Counted from the first letter of the stretch, positions 42,772-51,827 are shown. The stretch is 64,000 bases of DNA from Acidobacteriota bacterium (GCA_018268755.1 JAFDVW010000002.1:1-64000), one strand, 5' to 3'. Translations and numbers: made by a program. Notes: generated from the sequence alone by a model not told the origin.

Positions 42772-44250
42772 ATGCTCACACCCGATTACAAGGAATTTTC
42801 CCGTCTCGCCCAAACCGCCACCCGCGTGCCCGTGGTGAAGTCCGTGGCTGCCGACCTGCTCACCCCGGTCTCCGCCTTTTTGGCCGTCGCCGCCCACGAG
42901 CCGCACGCCTTCCTGCTCGAGTCGGTGGAACGCGGCGAGCAGATTGGCCGCTATACCTTTCTCGGCGCCCGCCCCTATCAACAGGTAGTGGCCCGTGGTT
43001 CCTCCATTACCATCCAGCGCGGCCGCCGTACCCAGACCGTGCAGGGCAATGCCTTTCAGGTGGTCAAAGAGGAGTTGCGCAAGCACAAGCCGGCCGCTAT
43101 TCCCGGCCTTCCTCCTTTCACCGGCGGCGCGGTCGGCTATTTCGCCTACGACATCGTGCGCCAGCTGGAAAACATCGGCGTGCATGCCAAAGATGATCTC
43201 TCCGTGCCCGATGGCGTGATGATGTTCTTTGACCGGCTCTTGGCTTTCGATCACCTGCGCCATCAGATCCACATCATCGCCATGGCCGACGTGGCCGGCG
43301 AGACTCCCCGCAAGGCGTACGACCGTGCCCTGGCTGACATCGCCAAGCTGGAAAAGAAGCTGGCTGCCGGGTTGCGTCCCGCCGTCTGGCAAAAATCCTC
43401 GCGGCGTCCCAAAGGCAGACTCCAGGTCAAAGGTCGCACCCCGCAAAAGCAGTTCCTGCAAGCGGTGCAGCGCGCCAAGGAATACATCGCCGCCGGAGAT
43501 ATCTTCCAGGTGGTACTCTCGCAGCGCCTGGACTTCACCCCCGATGTGCCGCCGTTCGATCTCTACCGCGCCCTGCGCGCCATCAATCCCTCGCCCTACT
43601 TATATTTCCTGCGCATGGGCGATACCCACGTGCTGGGGTCGTCGCCGGAACTCCTGGTGCGGGTCACCGGACACAAGCTGGAGTATCGCCCCATTGCCGG
43701 CACGCACCCGCGCGGCCGCGACGAAGCCGAAGACCAGCTTCTGGCAAAACAGATGCTCTCCGATGAAAAAGAACGGGCGGAGCACGTGATGTTGGTGGAC
43801 CTGGGCCGCAACGATCTGGGCCGGGTCAGCGAGTACGGCTCGGTTAAGGTACGCGACCTCATGTATGTGGAGCGCTATTCCCACGTCATGCACATCGTCT
43901 CCGCGCTGGAAGGACGTTTGCGCAGCGATCTCGACGCTTTGGACGCTTTCGCCGCCTGCTTTCCCGCCGGCACCCTGAGCGGTGCCCCTAAAGTGCGCGC
44001 CATGCAGATCATCGAAGAACTCGAACCCACACGCCGCGGTGTTTACGGCGGCTCCGTCCTCTATGCCGACTACGCCGGGAACCTCGATTCCTGCATTGCC
44101 ATCCGCACCATGCTGATGAAGGGCAAGAAAGCTTATCTGCAGGCCGGCGCCGGCATTGTCGCCGACTCTGACCCGCTCCGCGAATTTCAGGAGACGATGA
44201 ACAAGGCGCAGGCCGTGCTCCGCGCCGTCGCAACCGCGCGCAACCCGTAA
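42772..44250 (+). CDS. trpE: Anthranilate synthase component I
   Basis: Converts chorismate and ammonia to anthranilate for tryptophan synthesis. The 492 residues include the feedback site motif 'LLESVERGEQIGRYTFLG' (48-65) and the catalytic chorismate-binding core with 'PIAGTHPRGRDEAEDQ', 'ERAEHVMLVDLGRNDLGRV' and 'FPAGTLSGAPKVRAMQ'. The retained LLES motif predicts tryptophan inhibition. Its glutaminase partner trpG is 214 bp downstream but on the opposite strand. Confidence 0.96.
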   Translation: MLTPDYKEFSRLAQTATRVPVVKSVAADLLTPVSAFLAVAAHEPHAFLLESVERGEQIGRYTFLGARPYQQVVARGSSITIQRGRRTQTVQGNAFQVVKEELRKHKPAAIPGLPPFTGGAVGYFAYDIVRQLENIGVHAKDDLSVPDGVMMFFDRLLAFDHLRHQIHIIAMADVAGETPRKAYDRALADIAKLEKKLAAGLRPAVWQKSSRRPKGRLQVKGRTPQKQFLQAVQRAKEYIAAGDIFQVVLSQRLDFTPDVPPFDLYRALRAINPSPYLYFLRMGDTHVLGSSPELLVRVTGHKLEYRPIAGTHPRGRDEAEDQLLAKQMLSDEKERAEHVMLVDLGRNDLGRVSEYGSVKVRDLMYVERYSHVMHIVSALEGRLRSDLDALDAFAACFPAGTLSGAPKVRAMQIIEELEPTRRGVYGGSVLYADYAGNLDSCIAIRTMLMKGKKAYLQAGAGIVADSDPLREFQETMNKAQAVLRAVATARNP

Positions 44251-44464
44251 GGCTCTCCATGAATGGAGGGCGGACACCCTGTCCGCCCATGACTTATGTG
44301 GATCAGACCGAAGAGCGCAAATCGAGCATGGCTCGCGTCAACAGCCACGAAGTGGCGCAAGAATGCAGCCCAGCGCGTAAGCGCTGGGTAAAAGTGGAAA
44401 GGAACGAGCCCCGAAAGGGGCGAAAGATGAGTTGTGACCCCAGTCTCGGGAAGCCCCAAGGAAT
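44251..44464. repeat. Palindrome-rich spacer between convergent trpE and trpG
   Basis: Three perfect hairpins: GGGCGGACA/TGTCCGCCC (44268-44288, loop CCC), CCCAGCGC/GCGCTGGG (44369-44388, loop GTAA) and GCCCC/GGGGC (44408-44421, loop GAAA). They are separated by non-coding DNA. No ORF is supported. Confidence 0.7.
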
Positions 44465-45043
44465 CTATTTTGTCTTGAGGAAATTTCCGACCAGCTTCTT
44501 GCCTTCACCGGTCAATACGCTTTCGGGATGGAACTGCACGCCTTCCACCACATATCGTTTGTGCCGCAGACCCATGATGGTCCGGGTGCCGTCTTTTTCC
44601 GTGGTCCAGGCGCTCACTTCCAGTTCTTCCGGCAGGTCTTTTTCCTGCACAATCAGCGAGTGATAGCGGGTCGCCGTCATGGGAGAGGGTAACCCGGAAA
44701 ACACCGTGCGCCCGTCGTGCTCGACGGGACTGGTCTTGCCATGCATCAGGTGGGGCGCGCGCACCACCTTCCCGCCAAACGCCTCGCCCAGGGCCTGGTG
44801 GCCCAGGCACACCCCCAACACCGGCACCTTGCCGGCAAAGTGCCGGATCAGCTCGATGCTGATCCCAGCCTCGGCCGGCGTGCACGGCCCGGGCGAAACC
44901 AGAATGCGCTCCGGCCGCATGGCTTCAATCTCGCCCACCGTGACCTGGTCATTGCGGCGCACTTCCACCTTCGCCCCCAGCTCGCCCAGATACTGGACCA
45001 GGTTGTAGGTAAAAGAATCGTAGTTGTCGAGGACGAAAACCAT
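44465..45043 (-). CDS. trpG: Anthranilate/aminodeoxychorismate synthase glutaminase subunit
   Basis: Class I glutamine amidotransferase that supplies ammonia to TrpE (or PabB). The 192 residues have '[18 protein letters not shown]', '[11 protein letters not shown]', the nucleophile Cys in '[17 protein letters not shown]' and the His-Glu pair in '[13 protein letters not shown]'. ATG 45043 follows an AAGAAG. It converges with trpE instead of following it, so the two are expressed from separate promoters. It may also serve folate synthesis as pabA. Confidence 0.95.
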   Translation of the reverse strand: MVFVLDNYDSFTYNLVQYLGELGAKVEVRRNDQVTVGEIEAMRPERILVSPGPCTPAEAGISIELIRHFAGKVPVLGVCLGHQALGEAFGGKVVRAPHLMHGKTSPVEHDGRTVFSGLPSPMTATRYHSLIVQEKDLPEELEVSAWTTEKDGTRTIMGLRHKRYVVEGVQFHPESVLTGEGKKLVGNFLKTK

Positions 45044-45161
45044 CTCTTCTTAAGCTTACACGTTGGACCGGCAACTGAGAACTGAGCCCTGCCATGGCAC
45101 ACTGCGGCTATTGACACATTCGCCCTAAACCGCCATGCTTACAAGCTTTACCGGAGGATTC

Positions 45162-45491
45162 ATGGCCGAAGCCCAGCAGGAAAAGCGGGGGACCCGCCGG
45201 TTCGCACTTCGTTTGCCCGTCTCGGTGCAGTACCAGGAAGAAGGTTCTTCCCAACGTCCCGCCCAGACCCGGGATGTGAGTGCGCGCGGCATTTGCTTTT
45301 TTATCGACAACGGCATCTCTCCCGGATCGCCGCTCGAGTTCACCCTCACTCTGCCCCCGGAGATTACCCTGACGGAAAGCATCCGGGTGCATTGCAAGGG
45401 ACATGTCGTACGCGCCGACGAAGGACAACCGGAAGGCAAGGTAGCCGTCGCCGCCGTCATCGACGAATACGAGTTCCTGGCGGAATCCTGA
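45162..45491 (+). CDS. Single-domain PilZ protein
   Basis: A 109-residue cytosolic PilZ domain. The RxxxR-type element 'KRGTRRFALRLPV' (6-18) and the 'DVSARGICFFID' (D/NxSxxG, about 38-49) motif are the c-di-GMP binding signatures. ATG 45162 has CGGAGG seven bases upstream. A second solo PilZ gene is at 52742. It could act as an effector of motility, EPS or biofilm control; partner unknown. Confidence 0.82.
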   Translation: MAEAQQEKRGTRRFALRLPVSVQYQEEGSSQRPAQTRDVSARGICFFIDNGISPGSPLEFTLTLPPEITLTESIRVHCKGHVVRADEGQPEGKVAVAAVIDEYEFLAES

Positions 45492-45554
45492 TCCGCTTCG
45501 GCCTCCGTTACGCCCCTGCGTGTCCGCCCTGCGACTTCACCCCGTCTGCCGCGA

Positions 45555-47015
45555 GTGATATCGTGGAACTATCGCTCGTGCTTCCGAGATGATTCCTTGT
45601 CGCGCACCAGCTTCCCATTCGCGCTTCTGACGGCCGCCATTCTGCTCGCGCATTATGGCTCCGCCCAGACCCCTCCCCCGCCGCCTACCGTGGCGGTGGT
45701 GCAGGCGGTGCGCGTGGTCCCCGATAAGGATGGGCCCTCGGTCGAAATCTTGGCCAATCGCTCGGTGACCCCGCAGATCCGCAAGCTGGACAACCCGCCG
45801 CGCCTGGTGATTGATCTGCCCAATACCAATTTTTCCCTCAAGCGCAAGCGCTTTGCCATCAGCAGTGACGAGATCAGCGCCGTTCGCCTTGATCAGTTTC
45901 AAAAAGAACCGCCCGTTACCCGCGTGGTGGTGGACTTGCTGAAGCCGGTCGCCTATTCCTGGGACACCGCCGGTAACCGCCTCATGGTGCGCCTCCGCGC
46001 CGAAGCTCCTCCCTCGCCCCAGCCGCCCACCGTAATGTCGCTCCACAAATCCGCCGAACCCGCGGTGGTGCCGGTGAGCTCCGGGAACAGCGGAGTAATG
46101 GCGATCGCGGGCAGCCGCTTGGCCGCCGGCTCCTCCATCACCGCCGGCTCCGATACTGCCATCCTGCATTTGGCGCGTGGCGGCGAAGTCCGGGTTTGCC
46201 CGGGCAGCACCGTCTCCGCCACGCCCTCGCAATCTGGGCGCGATCTGATGCTGGCCATGAACACCGGCTCGCTGGAGACCAACTATTCCCTCGATACCTC
46301 CGCCGATTCCGTGCTCACCCCGGACTTCCGCATTCTGCTGGCCGGTCCCGGCGATTTTCGCTATGCCATCAGCGTGGATTCGCGCGGCAATACCTGCGTG
46401 CGCACTCTGCCCGGCAACACCGCATCGGCGATCGTCTCAGAGTTGATGGGAGATGGGACTTACCAGGTGAAACCCGGGGAGCAGGTAGTATTTCGCTCCG
46501 GACGCCTGGCCGCGCGCGACAACGAGATTCCCCTCGGCTGTGGCTGTCCCGCCCCGGCCACGCGCGAAGTGCTGCGCGCCGCCACGCCTTCGGTTCCACC
46601 CATTCCCGACGAAAAGCTGCCCCCGTCCTCGCGCCTGGCTTCCCCGGGAGAAACGCTGCAGCCCGTGCCGCCGCCGGTTTCTGCCCGCGAACTGAATACT
46701 CGCAGCCAGCTGCCGGGTCAGGTCACGGTTTCGGTGGCAGAACCGGATATGCCGCCCCTGCCGGCCAGCAAGCCCAATGATGTCCAAGTGCAGATCGATG
46801 CGCCCTTTGTCTTCCGCGCTGCCGATCCGCCGCCCGCACCCACGCCGGTCGCCCCCATCCTCGAAGCCCGCAACCTGCCCTTGCGCGCGATTCCAGGAGA
46901 GACCCGGGCCCCGCTGCTGGAATTGCCCCCCGCCCAGCCCCCGGCGCAGACCAAGCCCCCCCAGCGCAGTTTCCTGGGGAAAGTGAAGGGATTCTTCGCC
47001 GCGATCTTCCGCTAG
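45555..47015 (+). CDS. Exported AMIN-domain protein with FecR-like region
   Basis: A 486-residue exported protein. A signal segment (about 18-38, ending 'HYGSAQ') is followed by an AMIN domain (about 45-150, with 'PPRLVIDLPNT' and 'VVDLLKPV'), which targets proteins to peptidoglycan or the secretin complex. The next part (about 175-320) resembles FecR ('GGEVRVCPGSTVSATPSQ', 'GTYQVKPGEQVVF'). The C-terminal third is Pro-rich with a short basic amphipathic end. GTG 45555 or TTG 45597 could be the start. No amidase or secretin domain is present. Confidence 0.75.
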   Translation: MISWNYRSCFRDDSLSRTSFPFALLTAAILLAHYGSAQTPPPPPTVAVVQAVRVVPDKDGPSVEILANRSVTPQIRKLDNPPRLVIDLPNTNFSLKRKRFAISSDEISAVRLDQFQKEPPVTRVVVDLLKPVAYSWDTAGNRLMVRLRAEAPPSPQPPTVMSLHKSAEPAVVPVSSGNSGVMAIAGSRLAAGSSITAGSDTAILHLARGGEVRVCPGSTVSATPSQSGRDLMLAMNTGSLETNYSLDTSADSVLTPDFRILLAGPGDFRYAISVDSRGNTCVRTLPGNTASAIVSELMGDGTYQVKPGEQVVFRSGRLAARDNEIPLGCGCPAPATREVLRAATPSVPPIPDEKLPPSSRLASPGETLQPVPPPVSARELNTRSQLPGQVTVSVAEPDMPPLPASKPNDVQVQIDAPFVFRAADPPPAPTPVAPILEARNLPLRAIPGETRAPLLELPPAQPPAQTKPPQRSFLGKVKGFFAAIFR

Positions 47016-47043
47016 CCTGCCGAATACCAGGATTTTTTATGGA

Positions 47044-47322
47044 TTAGCCCCGGCGAATGCTGCGGGCCAGCGGCTTTACGCGATCACGCAGGTCTTCCGC
47101 GATCTCCGCACCGCGCTCCAGGGCGTCTTCGGCGGAATCCTTCCAGTCTTCCACCCGGTCCATGGCGTCGTCATACTTGCGGCGAAGGTCCTTGCGCAGC
47201 TGCCTGCCCGTCTTCGGGGCCAGGAGCAGTGCGGTCAGAGCGCCCGCTCCCAGTCCAATGAGCAGAAATGTTACCGCCACGCCGACGTTGCTGCCTTCCG
47301 AAGATCGTTTTTCTTCACTCAT
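47044..47322 (-). CDS. YtxH-domain protein
   Basis: A 92-residue membrane-anchored protein. One N-terminal transmembrane helix ('VAVTFLLIGLGAGALTALLL', about 14-33) followed by 'APKTGRQLRKDLRRKYDD', the YtxH signature, and a long charged coiled helix. Such proteins are common in stress loci and have no known enzymatic role. ATG 47322 is preferred over 47352. It converges with the AMIN gene and is divergent from efp. Confidence 0.85.
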   Translation of the reverse strand: MSEEKRSSEGSNVGVAVTFLLIGLGAGALTALLLAPKTGRQLRKDLRRKYDDAMDRVEDWKDSAEDALERGAEIAEDLRDRVKPLARSIRRG

Positions 47323-47552
47323 AAATGGACCTCGCCGAAATAGGTTTGCCAAACTTTGCCTATTCTATCCCTCGCTTGCCCCGCCCCGCTGCGAAACTTG
47401 CCCGCCGGCAAGTTACTGTTGGGGCAGCATTCCCAAAATCAAGGGCCTCCGTTAAAATAAATGCTTTGCTGTCCGTGGCCTGGCGGAAAATGTGGTTCGC
47501 CCGCCTTTCGCCGGCCGATTGCCTTCCATTTCTTAAGGAGATTTACGCCGCA

Positions 47553-48113
47553 ATGGCCATCCCTGCGACCCAGCTTCGCCCCGGCATGATCATCAAGCAC
47601 AACAATGATCTGCATTCTGTTTTCAGCGTCGAGCACCGTACTCCGGGCAACCTCCGCGCCTTCATCCAGGCAAAATTGCGCAATCTGCGCACCGGCGCCA
47701 TGTTTGAGCACCGCTTCCGCTCGCCTGACCCCATCGAAAAGATCACCGTGGATGAAGTGGACATGGAGTTCCTTTATAGTGACGGCGACGATTACTACTT
47801 CATGAACACCGAGAACTTCGAACAGACCCATCTCACCCGCGACACCCTGGGTGACGCCGTGGACTACCTGATTGCCAACCTGCAGATCAAAGTCGAGTTC
47901 TTCGACGGCAAGGCGGTCGGCATCGAGCTGCCCCAGACCGTGGAGCTTACCGTAATTGAAACCGAGCCCGGCCTGAAGAGCGCCACCGCTTCCAGTGTGA
48001 CCAAGCCGGCCAAGACCGAGACCGGTCTGGTGGTGCAGGTACCGCCCTTTATCAACGAAGGGGAAAAAATCAAAGTCGACACCGCCGAAGGGACTTATCT
48101 CTCGCGGGCCTGA
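47553..48113 (+). CDS. efp: Elongation factor P with Asn at the loop tip
   Basis: Relieves ribosome stalling at polyproline. The 186 residues show the three-domain layout: KOW-like N-domain, OB domain and C-terminal 'GLVVQVPPFINEGEKIKVD'. The tip loop reads 'RTPGNLRAF': the position normally Lys34 (beta-lysylated) or Arg32 (rhamnosylated) is Asn33. No epmA or earP is in the window. ATG 47553 has AAGGAG at 47535-47540. acyP and apt follow on the same strand. Confidence 0.95.
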   Translation: MAIPATQLRPGMIIKHNNDLHSVFSVEHRTPGNLRAFIQAKLRNLRTGAMFEHRFRSPDPIEKITVDEVDMEFLYSDGDDYYFMNTENFEQTHLTRDTLGDAVDYLIANLQIKVEFFDGKAVGIELPQTVELTVIETEPGLKSATASSVTKPAKTETGLVVQVPPFINEGEKIKVDTAEGTYLSRA

Positions 48114-48129
48114 TTTCGTCCTTAATCCC

Positions 48130-48423
48130 ATGACTACTGCCCCACAGTCCGCCCTCCGTTTCATTGTGCGGGGACGCGTGCAGGGCGTCGGCTTCCGCTG
48201 GTTCGTGGAGCACGAAGCCCAACTCCTGGGAGTCACTGGCTGGGTGCGCAATAACTCGGACAGCACCGTGGAAGTTCTGGCCCAGGGTACGCGCGAGCAG
48301 CTGGTAGGCCTGCGCGGCCGCTTGCACCAGGGTCCCCGCGCCTCGCGCGTGGATGCTGTCGAAGAATTTGAAGCGCGGCCGCTCCCCGGCCTTACTTCAT
48401 TTCGCATTGAAGGAGACTCGTAA
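48130..48423 (+). CDS. acyP: Acylphosphatase
   Basis: Hydrolyses acyl phosphates in the cytosol. The 97 residues contain '[18 protein letters not shown]' (13-30, catalytic Arg) and '[17 protein letters not shown]' (catalytic Asn). It starts 16 bp after efp and ends 1 bp before the apt ATG, so the three genes form one operon. A HypF-like fusion is excluded by length. Confidence 0.93.
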   Translation: MTTAPQSALRFIVRGRVQGVGFRWFVEHEAQLLGVTGWVRNNSDSTVEVLAQGTREQLVGLRGRLHQGPRASRVDAVEEFEARPLPGLTSFRIEGDS

Positions 48424-48424
48424 C

Positions 48425-48967
48425 ATGTCCCAGTCGGGCCTGAACTCCGATCAGCTGAAAAAATTGATCCGCGAAGTCCCTGACTTCCCCAAGCCGGGCA
48501 TCCTGTTTTACGACATCACAACCCTGCTCAAAGACAAGCTCGGCTTCGCCGCGCTCATCGATCAGCTCTCCGAGCAGTACATCGGCAAGCACATCGACCT
48601 CATCCTGGGCATGGAGGCGCGTGGCTTCATCTTCGGGCCTGCGCTCGCTTATCGCCTCAACGCCGGCTTCGTGCCCGTGCGCAAACCCGGGAAACTTCCC
48701 GCCCCCACCACCAAGGTCTCCTATGACCTGGAATATGGCAGCAATACCCTGGAAATTCATAAGGACGCCATCCAGAAGGGACAGCGCGTGTTGATCGTGG
48801 ACGACTTGCTGGCCACCGGCGGCACCGCCGAAGCCACTGCCCGGCTCGCCGTATCCCTCGGCGCGGACATCGCGGGATTTACTTTCGTGGTGGAACTCGA
48901 CTTCCTGAATGGACGCGAGAAACTGAAGCCCTACCCGGTCTTCTCCCTGCTCAACTATGACAAGTAG
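48425..48967 (+). CDS. apt: Adenine phosphoribosyltransferase
   Basis: Salvages adenine to AMP with PRPP. The 180 residues carry '[17 protein letters not shown]' (17-33), '[10 protein letters not shown]', and the PRPP motif '[16 protein letters not shown]'. AAGGAG is about nine bases before the ATG at 48425. It is the last gene of efp-acyP-apt. The C-terminus '[11 protein letters not shown]' is standard. Confidence 0.95.
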   Translation: MSQSGLNSDQLKKLIREVPDFPKPGILFYDITTLLKDKLGFAALIDQLSEQYIGKHIDLILGMEARGFIFGPALAYRLNAGFVPVRKPGKLPAPTTKVSYDLEYGSNTLEIHKDAIQKGQRVLIVDDLLATGGTAEATARLAVSLGADIAGFTFVVELDFLNGREKLKPYPVFSLLNYDK

Positions 48968-49014
48968 GCATACACCGGTGGCGGCTTCCTGCGCTGCCGG
49001 CGCCGCTCGTGGAT

Positions 49015-49230
49015 TTAGCGGAAGATTTCTTCCAGGACCAGGACCAGTCCGTACCACACCAGCCCGCTGAATAAGAGGGCGGTGGTGAATCCCAGGATTC
49101 GGTCCCAGCGAAAATGGGGTGAGTGTTCTGCCTGGAATTCGGAGGACAACGGGGCCTCAAACTGCAGATTGCGCCGCTGGGGAGTGGGTAGATCTACCGC
49201 GTGGATCCATTTCGCGGTTTCGTAGCGCAT
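49015..49230 (-). CDS. Small single-pass membrane protein, 71 aa
   Basis: No family recognised. Residues 1-45 are polar ('HFRWDRILGF'), followed by a single hydrophobic helix ('TALLFSGLVWYGLVLVL', about 50-66) and an acidic end. An AAAGGTAGG lies upstream of the ATG at 49230. It converges with apt. Coding status is plausible but not proven. Confidence 0.5.
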   Translation of the reverse strand: MRYETAKWIHAVDLPTPQRRNLQFEAPLSSEFQAEHSPHFRWDRILGFTTALLFSGLVWYGLVLVLEEIFR

Positions 49231-49395
49231 GAGATTAGCCTACCTTTCAACGGGGGGATAAAGGCACGCTCACTTCTACTGCACCAAATTGTGGCACTGC
49301 TTGAAAAACAGGTCATCTTACAGGAGGCGGTGCTTCTCGACCACTAAAAAATGCCACCGCCGGGCGGGAACGTGACCGGCGGTCCCACCGCTTCC

Positions 49396-50646
49396 CTATC
49401 CACCACGCTGCACATACAGCATGTAAGCCGTCAGCGCCGTGATCAACACCGTGATCGCCCAGGCCCCAATATTGTAGGCCCGCGGATTCCTGTAGCTTCC
49501 CATGAGGTCGGGCTTGTTCACTAGTAACAAGATCAGCACCAGCACCACCGGCAGCAGCACTCCATTCAGCACCTGGGAAAAAATCGCCACCTTGATGAGA
49601 GGGAAATTGGGCAGCAGAATCACCACTGCTCCCAGGGCGATCAGCCCGGTGTAGAGCCCGTAGAACACCGGGGCATTCTTGAACTTCTTGTTCAGGCCCG
49701 CTTCAAATCCCATGGCTTCACAAACCGTGTAGGCCGTGGAAAGCGGCAAAATCGACGCCGCAAACAGCGAGGCGTTCAGCAGGCCCACCGAAAACAGGAT
49801 GAAGGCGTAGTCTCCGCCCAGCGGGCGCAGCGACTGGGCCGCGTCCGCCGCGTCGGTGATGTGATAGTAGCCGCGCGCAAACAGCGTGGCGGCGCAGGCC
49901 ACGACAATGAAACCCGCCACCAGCACGGAAAATACCGAGCCCACAATGGCGTCGGCCTGGCTGTATTTCAGATCGTTCTTTCCTGCGCCTCGTTCCACCA
50001 CCGAGGCCTGCAAGTAGAACTGCTGCCAGGGTGCGATGGTGGCCCCGATAATGCCCACCGATAAATACAGGTAGGAGGAGTCCTTCAGGTCTTTGAGCGA
50101 CGGCAGTTGCACAATGTGTTCGGCCGCCTGCATCCAGTCCGGCTTGGCCAGCACCGCGGTGACGATGTAGGCGATGTAAAGGAACGACAGGAAGACAAAG
50201 ATCTTTTCCAGCTTCTTGTAGTCGCCAAAAACTACCAGCGACCACACCAGAACGGCCGCAATCGGCACAGAAATATACTTGCTGATCCCGAACAGCTGCA
50301 TGCTGCTGGCCACGCCGGCGAATTCCGAGAGCACATCGCAGAAGTTGCACAACACCAGGCCCACCATCAGCAGGAAGGTCAGACGGATGCCATATTCCTC
50401 GCGCACCAGGGCGCTCAGGCCTTTGCCCGTGACCACGCCCATGCGCGCGGCAATTTCCTGGGCGAAGGTCAACGCGATCGCCACCGGAATCATGGTCCAA
50501 AGCAGGGAATAACCGAACTGCGCCCCGGCCGAGGCGTAGGTGTAGATGCCTCCCGCGTCGTTATCTACATTCGCGGTGATGAAGCCCGGCCCCAGGATGG
50601 AGAGCACGAACAGCAACCGGGTTGTCCAATAGCGCCAGCGCCGCAC
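49396..50646 (-). CDS. NRAMP-family divalent metal transporter, non-canonical metal site
   Basis: A 416-residue, eleven-helix SLC11-type transporter of the inner membrane. The first helix has 'GPGFITANVDNDAGG', where the canonical DPGN is D30-A-G-G33. The helix-6 motif MPH is replaced in 'IGATIAPWQQFYLQ'. So the metal-coordinating Asn and Met are Gly and Ala. That pattern is like the NRAMP-related magnesium transporters (NRMT) rather than MntH. The C-terminal half keeps family features ('GLLNASLFAASILPLS'). Mg2+ transport is an inference; Mn2+ or another substrate remains possible. Confidence 0.85.
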   Translation of the reverse strand: MRRWRYWTTRLLFVLSILGPGFITANVDNDAGGIYTYASAGAQFGYSLLWTMIPVAIALTFAQEIAARMGVVTGKGLSALVREEYGIRLTFLLMVGLVLCNFCDVLSEFAGVASSMQLFGISKYISVPIAAVLVWSLVVFGDYKKLEKIFVFLSFLYIAYIVTAVLAKPDWMQAAEHIVQLPSLKDLKDSSYLYLSVGIIGATIAPWQQFYLQASVVERGAGKNDLKYSQADAIVGSVFSVLVAGFIVVACAATLFARGYYHITDAADAAQSLRPLGGDYAFILFSVGLLNASLFAASILPLSTAYTVCEAMGFEAGLNKKFKNAPVFYGLYTGLIALGAVVILLPNFPLIKVAIFSQVLNGVLLPVVLVLILLLVNKPDLMGSYRNPRAYNIGAWAITVLITALTAYMLYVQRGG

Positions 50647-50769
50647 GACTGTCTCCAGGGTCCGAATTGAGGCAAGTTTGCATAGCCGATCTCAAAACCA
50701 GAGGAATAGCTAGATTATGGGAAGCCCGCCGATCGTACAACCGCAAAACCTGATTTTTTGGGGGAAAGT

Positions 50770-51039
50770 TCACTTTCCCGGCTTGTCTTCACTAATCAGC
50801 AGAACCCCGTCCTTGGGAAGGTAGCTCTTGCGCCGGAACCAATCTTCCATCGCTTCTTTCAGCTGGCCCATCGGCACCGTGCTTCCCACCTCCATCACAC
50901 CGTCCGCCACCGGTAAGGTGTCGTCGAAGACCGTGGCATTGGTGAAGTTGCGCATGGAAAAACTGTCCAGCCACTTCATAGGGCAGGCTGTCCTATGGCC
51001 GTGGCTTTCATACTCCACACGGATTTTGCGGGCAAACAT
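50770..51039 (-). CDS. Hypothetical protein, 89 aa
   Basis: Family not recognised. The 89-residue soluble protein starts 'MFARKIRVEYESHGHRTACP' and has an Asp/Trp-rich middle ('EDWFRRKSYLPKDGVLLI') ending in a charged tail. Its frame has codon usage typical of the window and shows no competing real gene. It is divergent from the GlsB-like gene and 123 bp upstream of the transporter start. Confidence 0.55.
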   Translation of the reverse strand: MFARKIRVEYESHGHRTACPMKWLDSFSMRNFTNATVFDDTLPVADGVMEVGSTVPMGQLKEAMEDWFRRKSYLPKDGVLLISEDKPGK

Positions 51040-51156
51040 TCTCTTGATTTAAACACAGCCGCTGCCCACACCGCGAATTTCTGCCAAGGCTATACTGCTT
51101 AGGCTGCAACCGGAGATCTTCTTTCCGGCATCCATGCTCCTGCGGGAGAACACCTC

Positions 51157-51402
51157 ATGTTTCTTCTCTACTTGTTGATCGTCGGGCTGATTGCCGGCTG
51201 GGCCACCGGCAAAATCATGAAGGGCTCCGGCTACGGGGTCGGCATGGACATCGTGCTGGGCATCGTAGGCGCCATTGTGGGCGGCTGGATTATGCGGCTA
51301 CTGGGCTTCTATACCACGGGAGGGCTCATTCCCAGCATCCTGGTGGCGATCCTCGGGGCAGTGGTTGTTGTCGCCCTGGTGCGCCGGCTGCGGCGCGTTT
51401 GA
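51157..51402 (+). CDS. GlsB/YeaQ/YmgE family stress membrane protein
   Basis: An 81-residue inner-membrane protein with three hydrophobic helices (about 2-15, 27-47 and 54-75). The pattern 'GWATGKIMKGSGYGVGMDIV' and 'GIVGAIVGGWI' identifies the transglycosylase-associated family linked to acid or general stress. No enzymatic residues. ATG 51157 follows a GGGAGAACACC stretch. Confidence 0.9.
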   Translation: MFLLYLLIVGLIAGWATGKIMKGSGYGVGMDIVLGIVGAIVGGWIMRLLGFYTTGGLIPSILVAILGAVVVVALVRRLRRV

Positions 51403-51410
51403 ATTCCCTG

Positions 51411-51441
51411 CAAAACAAAAAGCCCGGCGCCGGCCGGGCTT
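51411..51441 (-). terminator. Intrinsic terminator for the 119-aa hypothetical gene
   Basis: 9-bp stem AAGCCCGGC/GCCGGGCTT with loop GCCG; on the minus strand it is followed by TTTTTGTTTTG. On the plus strand there is no T-run. Confidence 0.75.
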
Positions 51442-51467
51442 AGGTGATCCTGAAAATCTGAGAAATC

Positions 51468-51827
51468 CTATTGCGTAACCGGCTGGCTCTCCGCTTCCTT
51501 GGCCACCGCTTCCAGGTGGGCCAGCGTCTCCGCCACGGTCAGAGAATACATCTCCCGGCCAACGCCCTCGCCGGATTCCAGCGCCGTCTTCAGAAAGTGA
51601 CCGGCAATCTCAATCGCCAGCGCATCCGTGATCAACTGGCCGGTGCGGTTCTTATACTCCACCCAAGCCGGGTGCGGCAGGGCGACCCATACTGTACGGC
51701 CGTCTACCAGAAACTTCACGTCCACGGCATCGGCGTGGCGGGTGGCGATGGCCACAATCAGGGCCTGATAAATACAGTGGACTTGCCGCTTGCTCCAGCG
51801 GTCGGTAGCGTGAAAATCGCGGTACAT
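51468..51827 (-). CDS. Hypothetical protein, 119 aa
   Basis: Family not recognised. The soluble 119-residue protein opens 'MYRDFHATDRWSKRQVHCIY' and has 'KFLVDGRTVWVALPHPAWVEY' in parts (beta strand), then a helical C-terminus with 'SLTVAETLAHLEAVAKEAES'. ATG 51827 is preferred over 51863. It is divergent from purN and closed by a terminator at 51411-51441. Confidence 0.6.
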   Translation of the reverse strand: MYRDFHATDRWSKRQVHCIYQALIVAIATRHADAVDVKFLVDGRTVWVALPHPAWVEYKNRTGQLITDALAIEIAGHFLKTALESGEGVGREMYSLTVAETLAHLEAVAKEAESQPVTQ

